Notes: generated from the letters alone by a model not told the origin. Shown: positions 1 to 9,825, counted from the first letter of the stretch. The stretch: DNA of 64,000 nt from Desulfosediminicola ganghwensis (GCF_005116675.2 NZ_CP050699.1:2875001-2939000); one strand, 5' to 3'. Numbers and translations are program-made.

Positions 1-54
1 GATGGCAGCTCATCGTCGGCACATTTCAACCTATTTCTATAATCAGGAGAGACT

Positions 55-1866
55 GTGACAAAGATCAGCGAGAATTCACTCTGGATGTCCGGAAACGAAG
101 CGATTGCTCTTGGCGCTGTAGAGGCAGGAGTAAAGGTTGCTTCAGGTTATCCCGGTACACCTTCCACGGAAATTATGGAAAACCTGTCGACCTACGACGG
201 GGTATATACGGAATGGGCCCCGAACGAAAAAGTAGGTCTGGAGGTCGCCATAGGCGCGTCCTATGCGGGCGGCAGGGCGCTGGCCACCATGAAACACGTT
301 GGCGTCAACGTGGCTGCTGATCCGCTTTTTACCGCTGCCTACACCGGTGTATGCGGTGGGTTGGTGCTGGTTACAGCCGATGACCCGGAAATGCACTCCT
401 CCCAGAATGAGCAGGACAACCGTAACTACGCTTTTGCCGCGAAGTTGCCTATGCTGGAGCCATCCGACCCGGCAGAGGCCAAAGAGATGCTGAAAGTGGC
501 CTACGATCTGAGCGAAGAGCTGGATACCCCGGTAATGCTTCGCATCACCACCCGTATCGCCCATGTAAAGGGAGTGGTACAAAAGGGTGAAATGGTCACT
601 GGTAATCCGGCTTGCGGCATCAATAAGGTACCGCAGAAGATGGTCATGCTGCCTGCCATCGCCCGTGGCCGCAGGGTGTATGTTGAAGAGCGCATGAATA
701 AATGTACGGAGCTTGCCGAAACCACAGAGCTGAACCGGATAGAAGAGGGCGATACCAGACGTGGTTTTATTACTTCAGGTGTATCCTATCTCTATGTGAA
801 AGAGGCATTTCCGGAAGCGGCTGTATTAAAACTCGGTATGTGCTGGCCGTTGCCGGAACAGAAAATCCGTGAATTTGCCGACATGGTCGACGAACTGTAT
901 GTGGTGGAAGAGCTTGATCCGTTTCTCGAAAACCATATTAAGGCGATGGGTATTGATTGCATTGGTAAAGAGCGTATCCCGAATCAGGGTGAGCTGAATA
1001 CCGCTATTGTGCGTGAGTCCATCGAGCAGAATAAACGGGATGATCTATTTGCCCCGGTTCAGTTGCCGATGCGACCGCCTAATATGTGCGCCGGTTGTCC
1101 GCACCGCGGCATATTCTTTAATCTCTCAAAACTCAATGTGTTTGTTTCCGGTGATATCGGCTGCTACACTCTCGGTTTTCTGCCGCCGTTATCTGCGATG
1201 GATTCCTGTGTCTGCATGGGTGCTTCCGTCACCGTGGCGCACGGCATGGTTAAGGCGCTTGGTGAAGGCAGTCACGACAAGGTTGTCTCGGTTATCGGCG
1301 ACTCCACCTTTATGCACTCAGGTGTCACCGGTCTGATCAACTCCGTTTATAACGAGAGCGCTGCCACCACTATCATTCTCGATAACCGCATCACCGCCAT
1401 GACCGGTCAGCAGAACAACCCGGCCAGTGGTCACTCCATCAAGGGCGAGGCTGCCCATGAGATCGATATTGAAGGACTGTGTCGATCCATCGGGGTGAAA
1501 CACATCTTTGTGGTCAATCCCCACGATGTACCGGAGAGTAAGAAGGTGCTGAAAGAGGCCATCGCCCTGGATGAGCCTTCGGTGGTGATCTCCAAAGCGC
1601 CTTGTGTACTCTTGCCGGAGATGAAGGAGAGAAAGCCGGTCTCCTATTTCACTCACCAGGAGAACTGTGTGGGCTGTATGGCCTGTATTCGCCTTGGTTG
1701 CCCGGCGATCAGCTGGACCGCCTTTGCTGAAGGTGAGGCAGAAGCCAAAGGGTTCAGGCCAAAGCAGAAAGGTGTCTCCCAAATCGATGAAATTCTCTGC
1801 AATGACTGTGGACAGTGTGCGTCTCTCTGCAAGTTTGAGGCTATCACCAGAAAGGAGGAAAGATAA
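55..1866 (+). CDS. iorA: Indolepyruvate:ferredoxin oxidoreductase, alpha subunit
   Basis: The 603-residue product is the TPP-dependent subunit that oxidatively decarboxylates aryl pyruvates (from Trp, Phe, Tyr) to aryl-acetyl-CoA while reducing ferredoxin in the cytoplasm. The N-terminal half is a pyruvate:ferredoxin oxidoreductase-like pyrimidine domain containing SGYPGTPSTEI. The TPP domain carries MCAGCPHRG (about residue 350) and the GDS of VIGDSTFMHSG. The C-terminus is a ferredoxin domain with two cysteine clusters, CVGCMACIRLGCP and CNDCGQCASLC. The length is normal for IorA. The GTG start follows AGGAGA by 4 nt. It overlaps iorB by one base (TAATG), so translation is probably coupled, and the two paaK genes downstream point to aromatic amino acid catabolism or synthesis. 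Confidence 0.95.
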   Translation: MTKISENSLWMSGNEAIALGAVEAGVKVASGYPGTPSTEIMENLSTYDGVYTEWAPNEKVGLEVAIGASYAGGRALATMKHVGVNVAADPLFTAAYTGVCGGLVLVTADDPEMHSSQNEQDNRNYAFAAKLPMLEPSDPAEAKEMLKVAYDLSEELDTPVMLRITTRIAHVKGVVQKGEMVTGNPACGINKVPQKMVMLPAIARGRRVYVEERMNKCTELAETTELNRIEEGDTRRGFITSGVSYLYVKEAFPEAAVLKLGMCWPLPEQKIREFADMVDELYVVEELDPFLENHIKAMGIDCIGKERIPNQGELNTAIVRESIEQNKRDDLFAPVQLPMRPPNMCAGCPHRGIFFNLSKLNVFVSGDIGCYTLGFLPPLSAMDSCVCMGASVTVAHGMVKALGEGSHDKVVSVIGDSTFMHSGVTGLINSVYNESAATTIILDNRITAMTGQQNNPASGHSIKGEAAHEIDIEGLCRSIGVKHIFVVNPHDVPESKKVLKEAIALDEPSVVISKAPCVLLPEMKERKPVSYFTHQENCVGCMACIRLGCPAISWTAFAEGEAEAKGFRPKQKGVSQIDEILCNDCGQCASLCKFEAITRKEER

Positions 1867-2447
1867 TGGAAGCAACAGGAAACATCCTCTTTTCAGGGGT
1901 AGGTGGGCAGGGCATTCTGCTGGCCAGTGAGATTACCGCACTCGGTCTGCTTGGTGCCGGATTTGATGTGAAAAAAAGTGAAGTACACGGCATGGCACAG
2001 CGGGGCGGCTCTGTTACCGCTCAACTGCGGTATGGCCAAAAGGTCTACTCGCCGCTGATCGAGCCGGGCTGTGCTGACATCCAGGTTGCCTTTGAGATGA
2101 TGGAGGCGGTGCGTTACCTGCCATATCTGCACAAGGGCAGCAAGGTCGTAGTGAATACCCAGCAGATACTGCCTCCGGCGGTTGCCACCGGCCAGGCGAA
2201 ATACCCTGAGAATGTGCTTGAAGAGCTGGTAGCACGGGACATTGAAGTGGTCAAGGTCAATGCCTTTGATATCGCTCGCGAAGTGGGAGAGGCCCGTACC
2301 GCCAATATCGTCATGGTTGGGGCTATGGCCGCTTTTATGCCGGTTGATGGAGCTATTTTCGAAGAGGCCATCCAGACCCGCGTACCGGAGCGCTTCCGTG
2401 AAGTCAATATTCGCGCTTATCGTGCAGGCAGGGATTTACGAAACTAG
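1866..2447 (+). CDS. iorB: Indolepyruvate:ferredoxin oxidoreductase, beta subunit
   Basis: This is the small gamma-type domain subunit (193 residues, normal size) that pairs with IorA. The N-terminus NILFSGVGGQGILLASEI and the segment KSEVHGMAQRGGSV are hallmarks of the pyruvate/ketoisovalerate oxidoreductase catalytic domain, which contributes to CoA and substrate binding. Its ATG shares a base with the iorA stop codon, so the two subunits should be made in equal amounts. It ends 21 bp before the first paaK. Confidence 0.95.
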   Translation: MEATGNILFSGVGGQGILLASEITALGLLGAGFDVKKSEVHGMAQRGGSVTAQLRYGQKVYSPLIEPGCADIQVAFEMMEAVRYLPYLHKGSKVVVNTQQILPPAVATGQAKYPENVLEELVARDIEVVKVNAFDIAREVGEARTANIVMVGAMAAFMPVDGAIFEEAIQTRVPERFREVNIRAYRAGRDLRN

Positions 2448-2468
2448 AACGAAAAAAAAGGAAGAACG

Positions 2469-3779
2469 ATGACCACCGTTTACTGGGAAGAAGAGATAGA
2501 GACCCTGCCCCGGGTCGGGCTTGAGTCCATACAGTTGAAGCGGCTGCAGCGGTTGGTAGCCAGAGTCTATGACAAGGTTGAGCCGTACCGCAAGAAGATG
2601 GATGAGGCGGGGGTGAAACCGTCTGATATCCAGAGCCTTGCAGATCTCAGCAAGCTGCCTTTCACCTATAAGGATGACCTGCGCGACAACTATCCGTTTG
2701 GTCTGTTCACCGTGCCTCTTGATCAGGTAGTGCGTGTTCATGCCTCATCAGGAACCACAGGTAAGCCCACCGTCGTTGGCTACACTGAGGATGATATCAA
2801 ACTCTGGTCAGGTGTGATGGCCCGCGCTTTCTGCTGTGCCGGTGCCAATAGCGGCGACATGGTGCATAACGCCTATGGTTATGGTCTGTTCACCGGTGGT
2901 CTCGGTGCTCATTACGGTGCTGAACGACTTGGTGCCACCGTTATCCCGGTATCCGGTGGCAACACCAAGCGCCAGATCAATATCATGCGCGACTTCGGTT
3001 CCACTGTACTGATGGCGACCCCCTCCTATGCCCTTAATCTCGCCGATGCCATGTGTGACGCGGGTGTTGATCCCTCATCGCTCTCCCTCAAGGTTGGTAT
3101 CTTCGGAGCCGAGCCGTGGAGTGAGAATATGCGTGAGGAAGTTGAGCGTAAGCTGAACCTGAAGGCGGTTGATATTTATGGTCTTTCAGAGATTATCGGG
3201 CCAGGTGTCGCCATGGAATGTCTCAAAAGCTCAGGTGGTATGCACGTCTTTGAGGATCATTTCCTGCCGGAGATTATCGACCCGGATACCGGCGAGGTAC
3301 TGCCACCGGGAGAAAAGGGTGAACTGGTTTTCACCACCCTTACCAAAGAAGCATTTCCGCTTATCCGTTACCGTACCAAGGATATCTCCCGCTTAATGTA
3401 TGAGACCTGTTCCTGCGGCAGAACCCTGGTTCGCATGGAGAAGATAACCGGCCGTACCGATGACATGCTGATCATCCGTGGCGTTAATGTTTTTCCTTCC
3501 CAAGTAGAACACGTACTTATGGGTATTGACGGGGTTGAACCGCATTACCAGATCGTGGTAGAACGAGAAGGGAACCTGGATACTATGCAGGTTCAGGTTG
3601 AGGTGAGCGAGAACGTGTTCTCAGATGAGATCAGAATGCTCGAAAACCTCTCCAAAAAGATCAAGGCGGATATCAAGGATTACCTTGGAGTAACCTGTAC
3701 AGTGAAGCTGGTTGAGCCTAAAACCATTCAGCGGAGCGAAGGTAAAGCTCAGCGGGTATTTGACAACAGGAAATTATAA
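2469..3779 (+). CDS. paaK: Phenylacetate-CoA ligase (first copy)
   Basis: AMP-forming ligase that activates phenylacetate or related aryl acetates to CoA thioesters. The P-loop-like [13 protein letters not shown] (about residues 93-105) is the adenylate-forming signature, and [11 protein letters not shown] holds the aromatic/Glu adenine-binding motif. [15 protein letters not shown] starts the C-terminal swivelling domain with the catalytic-lysine region, and the end ([11 protein letters not shown]) is typical of PaaK. At 436 residues it is full length. GGAAG lies just before the ATG. It sits between iorB and an ACT protein whose reading frame can begin at the paaK stop codon. Paired with Ior it may handle aryl acetates released as free acids, or run towards arylpyruvate synthesis. 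The exact substrate cannot be read from sequence. Confidence 0.93.
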   Translation: MTTVYWEEEIETLPRVGLESIQLKRLQRLVARVYDKVEPYRKKMDEAGVKPSDIQSLADLSKLPFTYKDDLRDNYPFGLFTVPLDQVVRVHASSGTTGKPTVVGYTEDDIKLWSGVMARAFCCAGANSGDMVHNAYGYGLFTGGLGAHYGAERLGATVIPVSGGNTKRQINIMRDFGSTVLMATPSYALNLADAMCDAGVDPSSLSLKVGIFGAEPWSENMREEVERKLNLKAVDIYGLSEIIGPGVAMECLKSSGGMHVFEDHFLPEIIDPDTGEVLPPGEKGELVFTTLTKEAFPLIRYRTKDISRLMYETCSCGRTLVRMEKITGRTDDMLIIRGVNVFPSQVEHVLMGIDGVEPHYQIVVEREGNLDTMQVQVEVSENVFSDEIRMLENLSKKIKADIKDYLGVTCTVKLVEPKTIQRSEGKAQRVFDNRKL

Positions 3780-3793
3780 TGGAGGAACGAGGA

Positions 3794-4225
3794 ATGCGTG
3801 TAGAACAGATTGCAGTGTTTTTGGAGAACAAATCTGGAAGACTGGCTGAAATCACCTCTATCATCGCCGAAGAAGGGGTAAACATTCGGGCCCTGTCTGT
3901 TGCGGATACCGCTGATTTTGGCATACTGCGCCTGATTGTCGATGATGTGGAAAAGGCTAAGGCCGCCCTGAAAGGCAAAGGCTTCACCGTGGGTATAACA
4001 AACGTGCTGGCGGTAGAGGTTTCTGACCAGGTAGGCGGTTTGGCCAAGGTGCTGAGGTCCATTGAGACTGCAGGATTAAACGTTGAGTACATGTACGCTT
4101 TCGTCAATAAGAGCGGCGAAAATGCAGTGCTCATTTTCCGTTTCGAGGACATGAACAAGGCCATCGACTCCCTGCTTGGTGATGGCTACACCCTTTTGAC
4201 CGGTGAGCAGATTTGCGCTCTGTAA
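3794..4225 (+). CDS. Tandem ACT-domain protein, probable amino-acid sensor
   Basis: A small protein (143 residues from the start chosen here) made of two ACT domains: roughly residues 3-70, beginning [15 protein letters not shown], and 72-140, beginning [17 protein letters not shown] domains bind amino acids. Stand-alone tandem ACT proteins commonly sit beside paaK and ior genes and are taken to sense aromatic amino acids, though the role here is inferred. An in-frame ATG exists 15 bp upstream, overlapping the paaK stop. I prefer the internal ATG because GGAGG and GAGGA lie directly before it and the family usually begins M(K/R)VEQI. No enzymatic residues are evident. Confidence 0.88.
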   Translation: MRVEQIAVFLENKSGRLAEITSIIAEEGVNIRALSVADTADFGILRLIVDDVEKAKAALKGKGFTVGITNVLAVEVSDQVGGLAKVLRSIETAGLNVEYMYAFVNKSGENAVLIFRFEDMNKAIDSLLGDGYTLLTGEQICAL

Positions 4226-4337
4226 GCACCCACTGTTAAAAAAGGCACCGGCTTTGCGCACCGCAGCCGGTGTCTGAAATCGATTGATGAATTGCCCGAA
4301 TCTGTGGCTTTAGAGAACTGCAAAAGGAAACATTGAG

Positions 4338-5636
4338 ATGATTTGGCAGCAGAAAGAAGAGTGTATGCCGAGGGAGGATCTCGAAGCACTTCAACTTGAG
4401 CGACTGCAGAATACCTTGCAGCGGGTCGCGACGCGGGTTCCGTTTTACCGCAATACATTTAAGGAAAAAGGGCTCGATGTATCGAAGGTGACTTCCCTTG
4501 AGCACATTCGTGATTTCCCTTTCACCATGAAACAGGATCTGAGGGATAACTACCCATACGGGCTTTTCGCGGTGCCGCTCAGAGATGTGGTGCGGGTTCA
4601 CTCTTCTTCCGGTACTACCGGCATGGCCACGGTGGTAGGTTACAGCCGCCAGGACATTGATACCTGGTCCGATCTTGTCGGACGCATTCTCTGCGGTGCC
4701 GGCGTAACCCCTGATGACGTGATCCAGATCGCCTTTGGTTACGGTCTTTTCACTGGCGGTTTTGGTCTGCACTATGGCGCGGAACGGGTTGGTGCCTCGG
4801 TAATCCCGATTTCGGCGGGCAACACCAAACGACAGATCCAGATTATGAGGGATTTCAAAACCACTGCGCTGGTTTGTACACCTTCATATGCGCTGAAAAT
4901 GGCTGATGTGATGATGGATATGGGGCTCAACCCCAGTGGGCTGTCATTGCGCTACGGCCTCTTTGGCGGAGAGCCCTGGTCTGAAGGAATGCGTGCTGAG
5001 ATAAATGACCGGCTCGGCATAATCGCCACCGATAACTACGGCCTTTCCGAGATTATGGGCCCCGGTGTTGCCGGTGAGTGTCAGGAGTGCAATGGTCTGC
5101 ATATCAACGAGGACCATTTCCTGGTAGAGGTGTTGAATCCGGAAACTCTGGAACCGGTTGCCCCTGGCGAGGTTGGAGAACTGGTCATCACCACCCTGAC
5201 CAAGGAGGCTTTCCCTGTCATCCGTTATCGTACCCGTGATCTGACCCGGCTTATGCCTGAGCCATGCCCATGTGGTAGAACCCTGAATCGCATGCACCGG
5301 GTGATGGGCCGAACGGACGATATGCTTATTATCAAAGGCGTAAACGTCTTCCCTACCCAGATCGAATCAGTTCTCTGTGACATTGAAGGAACCCAGCCCC
5401 ACTATCGCCTGATAGTTGATCGTGACAACAATGAAGATAAACTCACGGTGATGGTTGAGGTGGTCGAAGGGATTTTCTTTGATGCCATGAAGAAGCAGCG
5501 TACGCTGGTTGATACCATCAAACGGCGCTTGATTTCCGAGCTTGGAGTTGGTGTTGATGTAAAACTGGTGGAAGAGCGTACCCTCGAACGTTTCGAAGGC
5601 AAAGGAAACCGCGTTATTGATAATCGCACATTCTAA
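4338..5636 (+). CDS. paaK: Phenylacetate-CoA ligase (second copy)
   Basis: A second full-length PaaK (432 residues), clearly paralogous to the one two genes upstream. It has [14 protein letters not shown] as adenylate-forming loop, [26 protein letters not shown] and the C-terminal [10 protein letters not shown]. It activates an aryl acetate to its CoA ester with ATP. The glycine-loop KP of copy 1 is MA here, so the copies may differ in substrate or kinetics. The ATG is preceded by AAAGGAA at a slightly long spacing. A 112-bp gap separates it from the ACT gene, and a strong terminator follows, so this is the last gene of the ior-paa operon. Confidence 0.92.
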   Translation: MIWQQKEECMPREDLEALQLERLQNTLQRVATRVPFYRNTFKEKGLDVSKVTSLEHIRDFPFTMKQDLRDNYPYGLFAVPLRDVVRVHSSSGTTGMATVVGYSRQDIDTWSDLVGRILCGAGVTPDDVIQIAFGYGLFTGGFGLHYGAERVGASVIPISAGNTKRQIQIMRDFKTTALVCTPSYALKMADVMMDMGLNPSGLSLRYGLFGGEPWSEGMRAEINDRLGIIATDNYGLSEIMGPGVAGECQECNGLHINEDHFLVEVLNPETLEPVAPGEVGELVITTLTKEAFPVIRYRTRDLTRLMPEPCPCGRTLNRMHRVMGRTDDMLIIKGVNVFPTQIESVLCDIEGTQPHYRLIVDRDNNEDKLTVMVEVVEGIFFDAMKKQRTLVDTIKRRLISELGVGVDVKLVEERTLERFEGKGNRVIDNRTF

Positions 5637-5692
5637 TACCTTTAAGTAGAGAGGCAGCTTACGAGCCCTCGATTGACGTGATTGTCATGCAT

Positions 5693-5729
5693 AAAAGGCC
5701 AGAGCAAGTAATTGTGCTCTGGCCTTTTT
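5693..5729 (+). terminator. Rho-independent terminator of the ior-paa operon
   Basis: A 14-bp stem (AAAAGGCCAGAGCA pairing with TGCTCTGGCCTTTT) with an 8-nt loop is followed by a T run, 57 bp after the second paaK stop. It closes the rightward operon before the leftward ZIP gene and could work from both strands because the stem is flanked by A and T runs. Confidence 0.9.
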
Positions 5730-5796
5730 CTATTAAAAGCATCCCGAATGGCTTGGTGCCCTTATCAGCATACTGATAGCGTATGTTCTAGGGGGG

Positions 5797-6612
5797 TTAG
5801 CCCAAAGCCACATCAAGAATCATCATCACGGAGAAACCGACCATTGTCATCATGGTTACCAGATCAATATTTTCAATTTTCCTCTGAGATTCCGGGATTA
5901 ATTCTTCAACAACGACAAAAATCATTGCACCTGCCGCAAAGCAGAGGGCGTATGGCAGAATGTTTTGCATTTTCAGGACAAAATATGCGCCGATAACTCC
6001 CGCGATAGGTTCTACCATTCCAGAAGCCTGGCCCATGAGAAAACTTTTTCTTTTGCTCATTCCTTCGCGACGAAGTGGCATTGATACAGCTGTTCCCTCT
6101 GGAAAATTTTGAATTCCGATTCCGATTGCCAGCGCAATTGCTCCTCCGATTGTGGCCGACGGAAGGTCAGCCGCGACAGCACCGAATGCCACTCCGACTG
6201 CAAGACCCTCAGGAATATTGTGAAGAGTTATGGCCAGCACCAACAGGGTACTCCGTTGCCATGAAGTTTTGATACCTTCGCTTTTATCAATCTTGAGCCC
6301 TGGATGTAAATGTGGGAGAAATTTATCAATTACTCTCATGAAAATGCCTCCCCCCATAAAGCCAATAGCGGCAGTCAACCATGGAATCTGATTGAGCTGT
6401 TCAGCCATTTCAATGCCAGGGGCGAGCAAAGACCAAAAACTTGCGGCAATCATTACACCTGCCGCAAAGCCCAGCAATGAATCCATAAGTTTCTGATTTA
6501 TATCTCTTGTCAAAAACACAAGACTTGCACCAGCTGCAGTTACCGCCCAGGTGAACAAGGTGGCGAATAATGCCTGTGTAACAGGGCTGAATTGCATCAA
6601 AAAAGCAACCAT
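5797..6612 (-). CDS. ZIP-family divalent metal transporter
   Basis: An inner-membrane protein of 271 residues with about eight hydrophobic segments, in the ZIP family (GufA/ZupT type), which imports zinc, iron or manganese. The two family motifs on the metal path are visible: HNIPEG in helix 4 (about residue 132) and NFPEG in helix 5 (about residue 168). A short variable loop between helices 3 and 4 contains HLHPG. The ATG is preceded by GAGGA on the minus strand. It is monocistronic: the ior-paa operon converges on it and the next gene diverges from it. No Fur- or Zur-like operator was recognised upstream. Confidence 0.9.
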   Translation of the reverse strand: MVAFLMQFSPVTQALFATLFTWAVTAAGASLVFLTRDINQKLMDSLLGFAAGVMIAASFWSLLAPGIEMAEQLNQIPWLTAAIGFMGGGIFMRVIDKFLPHLHPGLKIDKSEGIKTSWQRSTLLVLAITLHNIPEGLAVGVAFGAVAADLPSATIGGAIALAIGIGIQNFPEGTAVSMPLRREGMSKRKSFLMGQASGMVEPIAGVIGAYFVLKMQNILPYALCFAAGAMIFVVVEELIPESQRKIENIDLVTMMTMVGFSVMMILDVALG

Positions 6613-6976
6613 GTAACTGTCCTCGGTTTATTTGTGAAATATAGGAAGTGATCATGATTAGTAAAATTGATTTCTCTGTTTAAAATCAATAAGAAAATCA
6701 ATAAGAAAATCAATAAATGAGCTTTCCCAGGCAGCGAATTCGCTGAAGTGTTCAACAGGATAAAAATCATGCCGGTGAAGAAACAAAAAGTAGGCCTGGT
6801 CTTAAAATCTATTGACCTGAATGAGAATATAAAGTTCTCGTAACTGGTGAATTATGATTATTATTCAGGGGCGATCGCAGAGGCAAGGCCACTTTAATAT
6901 TGGTCAAAAAAAGTTTAAATGCTATATGGCAGCAGTGAACCACTATTTGCATGTATAACAACGACCTAGGCTATAA
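6613..6976. other. Divergent intergenic region with a 12-bp tandem repeat
   Basis: An AT-rich gap between the leftward ZIP gene and the rightward RimB-like gene that must hold both promoters. Positions 6682-6717 are three tandem copies of AAAATCAATAAG (the last ends in A). No gene, tRNA or clear terminator is visible. Confidence 0.7.
6682..6717. repeat. Three tandem copies of a 12-bp AT-rich unit
   Basis: The unit AAAATCAATAAG repeats three times without gaps, with one mismatch at the last base. It lies about 70 bp upstream of the ZIP start codon, where it could alter promoter spacing or bind a protein. No family of such repeats is known to me. Confidence 0.85.
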
Positions 6977-7438
6977 ATGGTAAAGAAAGCAGGAAAGCGT
7001 CTACCAGTCATTGGCTGGAGAGAGTGGGTGGGACTTCCAGGTCTTGGGATTGACACCATCAAAGTGAAAGTCGATTCAGGTGCACGATCGTCATCATTGC
7101 ATGCTTTTGACATAAAAACTTTTGACCGGGATGGTGAACGGTGGGTCCGTTTTAAAGTACACCCTATTCAGCGCTCAAAAGAAAAGTCTGTTGCAGTGGA
7201 GGCCAAAATACTGGAATTCAGGTCGGTCAAAAGCTCCAGCGGTATCGCAAAAATCAGACCGGTAATTGTGACTGAAGTTGAGCTGCTTGGCGAAAGATGG
7301 CCTGTTGAACTGACTCTGGCGAGTCGTGACAATATGGGCTTTAGAATGCTGCTGGGACGTGAAGCCTTCAGAACAAGATTTCTGGTGGATGGCGGAAGGT
7401 CATATTACGGTGGAAAACCTTACAGGAAGAAGGCTTAA
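6977..7438 (+). CDS. RimB-like retropepsin-fold protease (ATP-dependent zinc protease family)
   Basis: A 153-residue protein of the family named ATP-dependent zinc protease or RimK/LysX-associated protease (RimB). It has a retropepsin-like fold whose active-site Asp lies in KVDSGARSSSLHA (about residues 34-46). Further conserved stretches are RWVRFKVHP and GFRMLLGREA. In Pseudomonas, RimB works with RimA and RimK in controlling glutamate-tail modification of ribosomal protein S6. Here it is the first of three genes (RimB-like, RimK-like, aspartoacylase-like), 46 bp before RimK. The start is ATG without a strong Shine-Dalgarno site. The peptidase activity is taken from the family and has not been shown for this protein. 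Confidence 0.85.
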   Translation: MVKKAGKRLPVIGWREWVGLPGLGIDTIKVKVDSGARSSSLHAFDIKTFDRDGERWVRFKVHPIQRSKEKSVAVEAKILEFRSVKSSSGIAKIRPVIVTEVELLGERWPVELTLASRDNMGFRMLLGREAFRTRFLVDGGRSYYGGKPYRKKA

Positions 7439-7484
7439 AGATGTTGAAGCTTGTAGTCAATAACTTAACTCACAGGAATGACGT

Positions 7485-8753
7485 ATGAAGCTTGCTATTC
7501 TCTCATGTAGTCCCCAGTGTTATAGCACGCGACGTCTTTGTGAAGCTGCAGAGCAACGAGGACATAAGGTTAAAGTATTAAATACCTTGAAGTTTGCAAT
7601 TGACCTTGAGCAGGGTTTGCCGGATCTTTACTATCGGCAAAAACGGTTATCTGAATATAATGCGGTCTTGCCAAGAATAGGAGCCTCCATCACCTACTTT
7701 GGTACTGCAGTCGTCAGACAATTTGAACAAATGGACGTATTCTGCGCAAATTCGTCTGCGAGTATTGCCAACTCCAGAGACAAATTGCGAAGTCTGCAAA
7801 TCCTCAGTCGGCATCACATCGGTATTCCGCAAACAACCTTTGTGAGGGACAAAAAAGACGTGCTCCCTGCAATCGAGCGGGTTGGAGGCGCTCCTGTTGT
7901 TCTGAAGCTGATTGAAGGGACTCAGGGGATTGGTGTTATTCTGGCAAACTCCATCAATACCGCAGCTGGAATAGTAGAATTGTTACAGAGCCAAAAACAG
8001 AGTGTTCTCATCCAAAAATTTGTTAAAGAAAGCAAAGGCAGAGATATCAGAGCCTTTGTTGTCGGTGACAGGGTTGTTGGTGCAATGCGGCGCGTTGCTC
8101 AGGGGCAGGAATTTCGCAGCAATGTTCACAGAGGCGGCACGACTGAACCGGTAATACTTGATGAACTGTATACTCAGACAGCTGTCCGCGCGGCCCAGAT
8201 CCTCGGCCTGCGAGTAGCGGGTGTGGACCTGTTGGAAGGAAATGATGGCCCGCAAATCATGGAAGTGAATTCCTCGCCGGGGCTGGAGGGCATTGAGGGT
8301 TGTACGCAGCTTGATATTGCAGGCGCAATAATTGACTACATAGCAGCACAAGTAAACTTTCCGGTAATTGATATTCGTCAACGACTGACGGTGAGCAGTG
8401 GGTATGGTGTAGCTGAAATTCATATTCCTGAAGGCTCAGAGTATGTAGGCAAAACAATTAAAGATTCTGGGTTGCGGGAAAAAGATGTAGTGGTGCTTAC
8501 ACTTTATCGAAAGAATAAAGTAATTCCGAATCCCCGTGCTGAGCGTGAATTGATCGCGGGTGATCGCCTGCTTTGTTTTGGTAAACTTGAACTTATGCGC
8601 GATATGACCCCTACCAAGATACGTCGTAAACGGAGGCCAAAAGTTCAAGATTTACCTGAGCTTCCTGTTGCTGAGGAAGTGTACAAAGAGTCCGGAAGCC
8701 TTGATCCAATTTCCATATCTGTAGAAAAAGGTGGTTCAGACGGTGACTCATAG
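7485..8753 (+). CDS. RimK-like ATP-grasp ligase with C-terminal RCK-C (TrkA-C) domain
   Basis: Residues 1 to about 290 are a RimK-type ATP-grasp ligase: N-terminal domain MKLAILSCSPQCYSTRRL, ATP-binding VVLKLIEGTQGIGV (about 139-152), and metal-binding PQIMEVNSSPGLEGIEG (about 256-272). RimK enzymes add glutamates to the C-terminus of ribosomal protein S6 or make related peptide bonds. Residues about 305-375 (YGVAEIHIPEGSEYVGKTI to LLCFGKLELM) look like an RCK-C/TrkA-C ligand-binding domain, absent from E. coli RimK (about 300 residues). A basic tail KIRRKRRPK and a charged C-terminus follow. AGGAATG precedes the ATG. The fused domain suggests allosteric control by a small ligand, which is an inference. 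Confidence 0.9.
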   Translation: MKLAILSCSPQCYSTRRLCEAAEQRGHKVKVLNTLKFAIDLEQGLPDLYYRQKRLSEYNAVLPRIGASITYFGTAVVRQFEQMDVFCANSSASIANSRDKLRSLQILSRHHIGIPQTTFVRDKKDVLPAIERVGGAPVVLKLIEGTQGIGVILANSINTAAGIVELLQSQKQSVLIQKFVKESKGRDIRAFVVGDRVVGAMRRVAQGQEFRSNVHRGGTTEPVILDELYTQTAVRAAQILGLRVAGVDLLEGNDGPQIMEVNSSPGLEGIEGCTQLDIAGAIIDYIAAQVNFPVIDIRQRLTVSSGYGVAEIHIPEGSEYVGKTIKDSGLREKDVVVLTLYRKNKVIPNPRAERELIAGDRLLCFGKLELMRDMTPTKIRRKRRPKVQDLPELPVAEEVYKESGSLDPISISVEKGGSDGDS

Positions 8754-9825
8754 AACTTTGAAGCACTCTCATTTAGACTGGTTCGGGGAAAAAATAGGGC
8801 CGGGTGAATCACGTAATGTTCAGCTTGCCGTAGGTGAGAGTTACAGCAGCATGGCTGTAAAACTCCAGATCCATATTCGACGGGGAGTTGAGGATGGGCC
8901 TGTGGTATTTGTGACTGCAGCCTTACACGGTGACGAAATAAATGGATGTGGTGCCATTCGCAATCTGATCCAGGATGATGAATTCAGGCTCAGCAGAGGC
9001 TCTGTAATTCTCATTCCGGTGCTCAATCTTCCCGCTTTCGAACGACATTCACGCTACCTGCCTGATCGTCGCGATCTCAATCGTTCCTTCCCCGGAACTC
9101 CTGATGGTAGCCTGGCCAGCCGTATGGCTTATACCATTTTCAATGAACTTGTATCCCGCTGTGATTACGGCATAGATCTACATACGGCATCAGTACGTCG
9201 AACGAATTACCCGACCGTGAGAGCCGACTTGGCCAATCCGGAAGTCCGCAGGCTAGCAGAAGCTTTTGGGTCTGAAATCATTATTAACAGTAAGGGACCG
9301 AAAAGTTCTTTTCGACATGAAGCATGTAAAGCAGGATGTCCCACAATTGTGATGGAAGGCGGAGAAGTCTGGAAAGTTGAGCCGGGAATTGTCGAAACAG
9401 CAATTCGAGGGATCAAAAATGTACTCTGTGAACTCAAGATGTTAGACTTGCAGATAGAACGCCCGTCCCACCAGGTCATTATCGAAAAATCGAAATGGGT
9501 CCGTGCAGAACGGGGTGGTTTCCTCGATTTTCACATTAAACCGGGCGATATTGTAAAAAAGGATGATCCGCTTATAACCAACACAACAATCCTGGGCGAA
9601 GAGCAAAGCACCATTTATGCCCCTTTTGATGGCGTGGTAATGGGGATGACAAGTCTGCCGTCAATAAGCCCTGGCGAACCTATCTGTAATCTTGGTAAAC
9701 TCCCGAAAAAATACAGCCCGGTCAAACTCAGTAAGCTTCGTGCTGATGAAGATGGGCTTGAACAGCAGGTTCTCGAAGAACTCGGGACAAATGTGCTGGT
9801 GGTCGAACCGCCGGAGGAGTTTTAG
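8731..9825 (+). CDS. Succinylglutamate desuccinylase/aspartoacylase-family zinc hydrolase
   Basis: A 364-residue member of the AstE/AspA family (M14-like zinc amidohydrolases). The zinc ligands are seen in ALHGDEING (H and E, about residues 64-72) and in IDLHTAS (about 148), with DRRDLNRSFPG as the substrate Arg/Asn motif and a catalytic Glu in VMEGGE. Residues about 280-330 form the usual beta C-terminal domain (YAPFDGVVMGM). It overlaps the RimK-like gene; the GTG used here gives a 23-base overlap, and a second GTG 12 bp further in is equally possible. In this cluster it could reverse or trim the amino-acid linkage made by RimK. The substrate is unknown. Confidence 0.85.
   Translation: MVQTVTHRTLKHSHLDWFGEKIGPGESRNVQLAVGESYSSMAVKLQIHIRRGVEDGPVVFVTAALHGDEINGCGAIRNLIQDDEFRLSRGSVILIPVLNLPAFERHSRYLPDRRDLNRSFPGTPDGSLASRMAYTIFNELVSRCDYGIDLHTASVRRTNYPTVRADLANPEVRRLAEAFGSEIIINSKGPKSSFRHEACKAGCPTIVMEGGEVWKVEPGIVETAIRGIKNVLCELKMLDLQIERPSHQVIIEKSKWVRAERGGFLDFHIKPGDIVKKDDPLITNTTILGEEQSTIYAPFDGVVMGMTSLPSISPGEPICNLGKLPKKYSPVKLSKLRADEDGLEQQVLEELGTNVLVVEPPEEF

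Noticed and set aside
6682-6717. CRISPR array
   Set aside because: The units are 12 bp, directly adjacent and without spacers.
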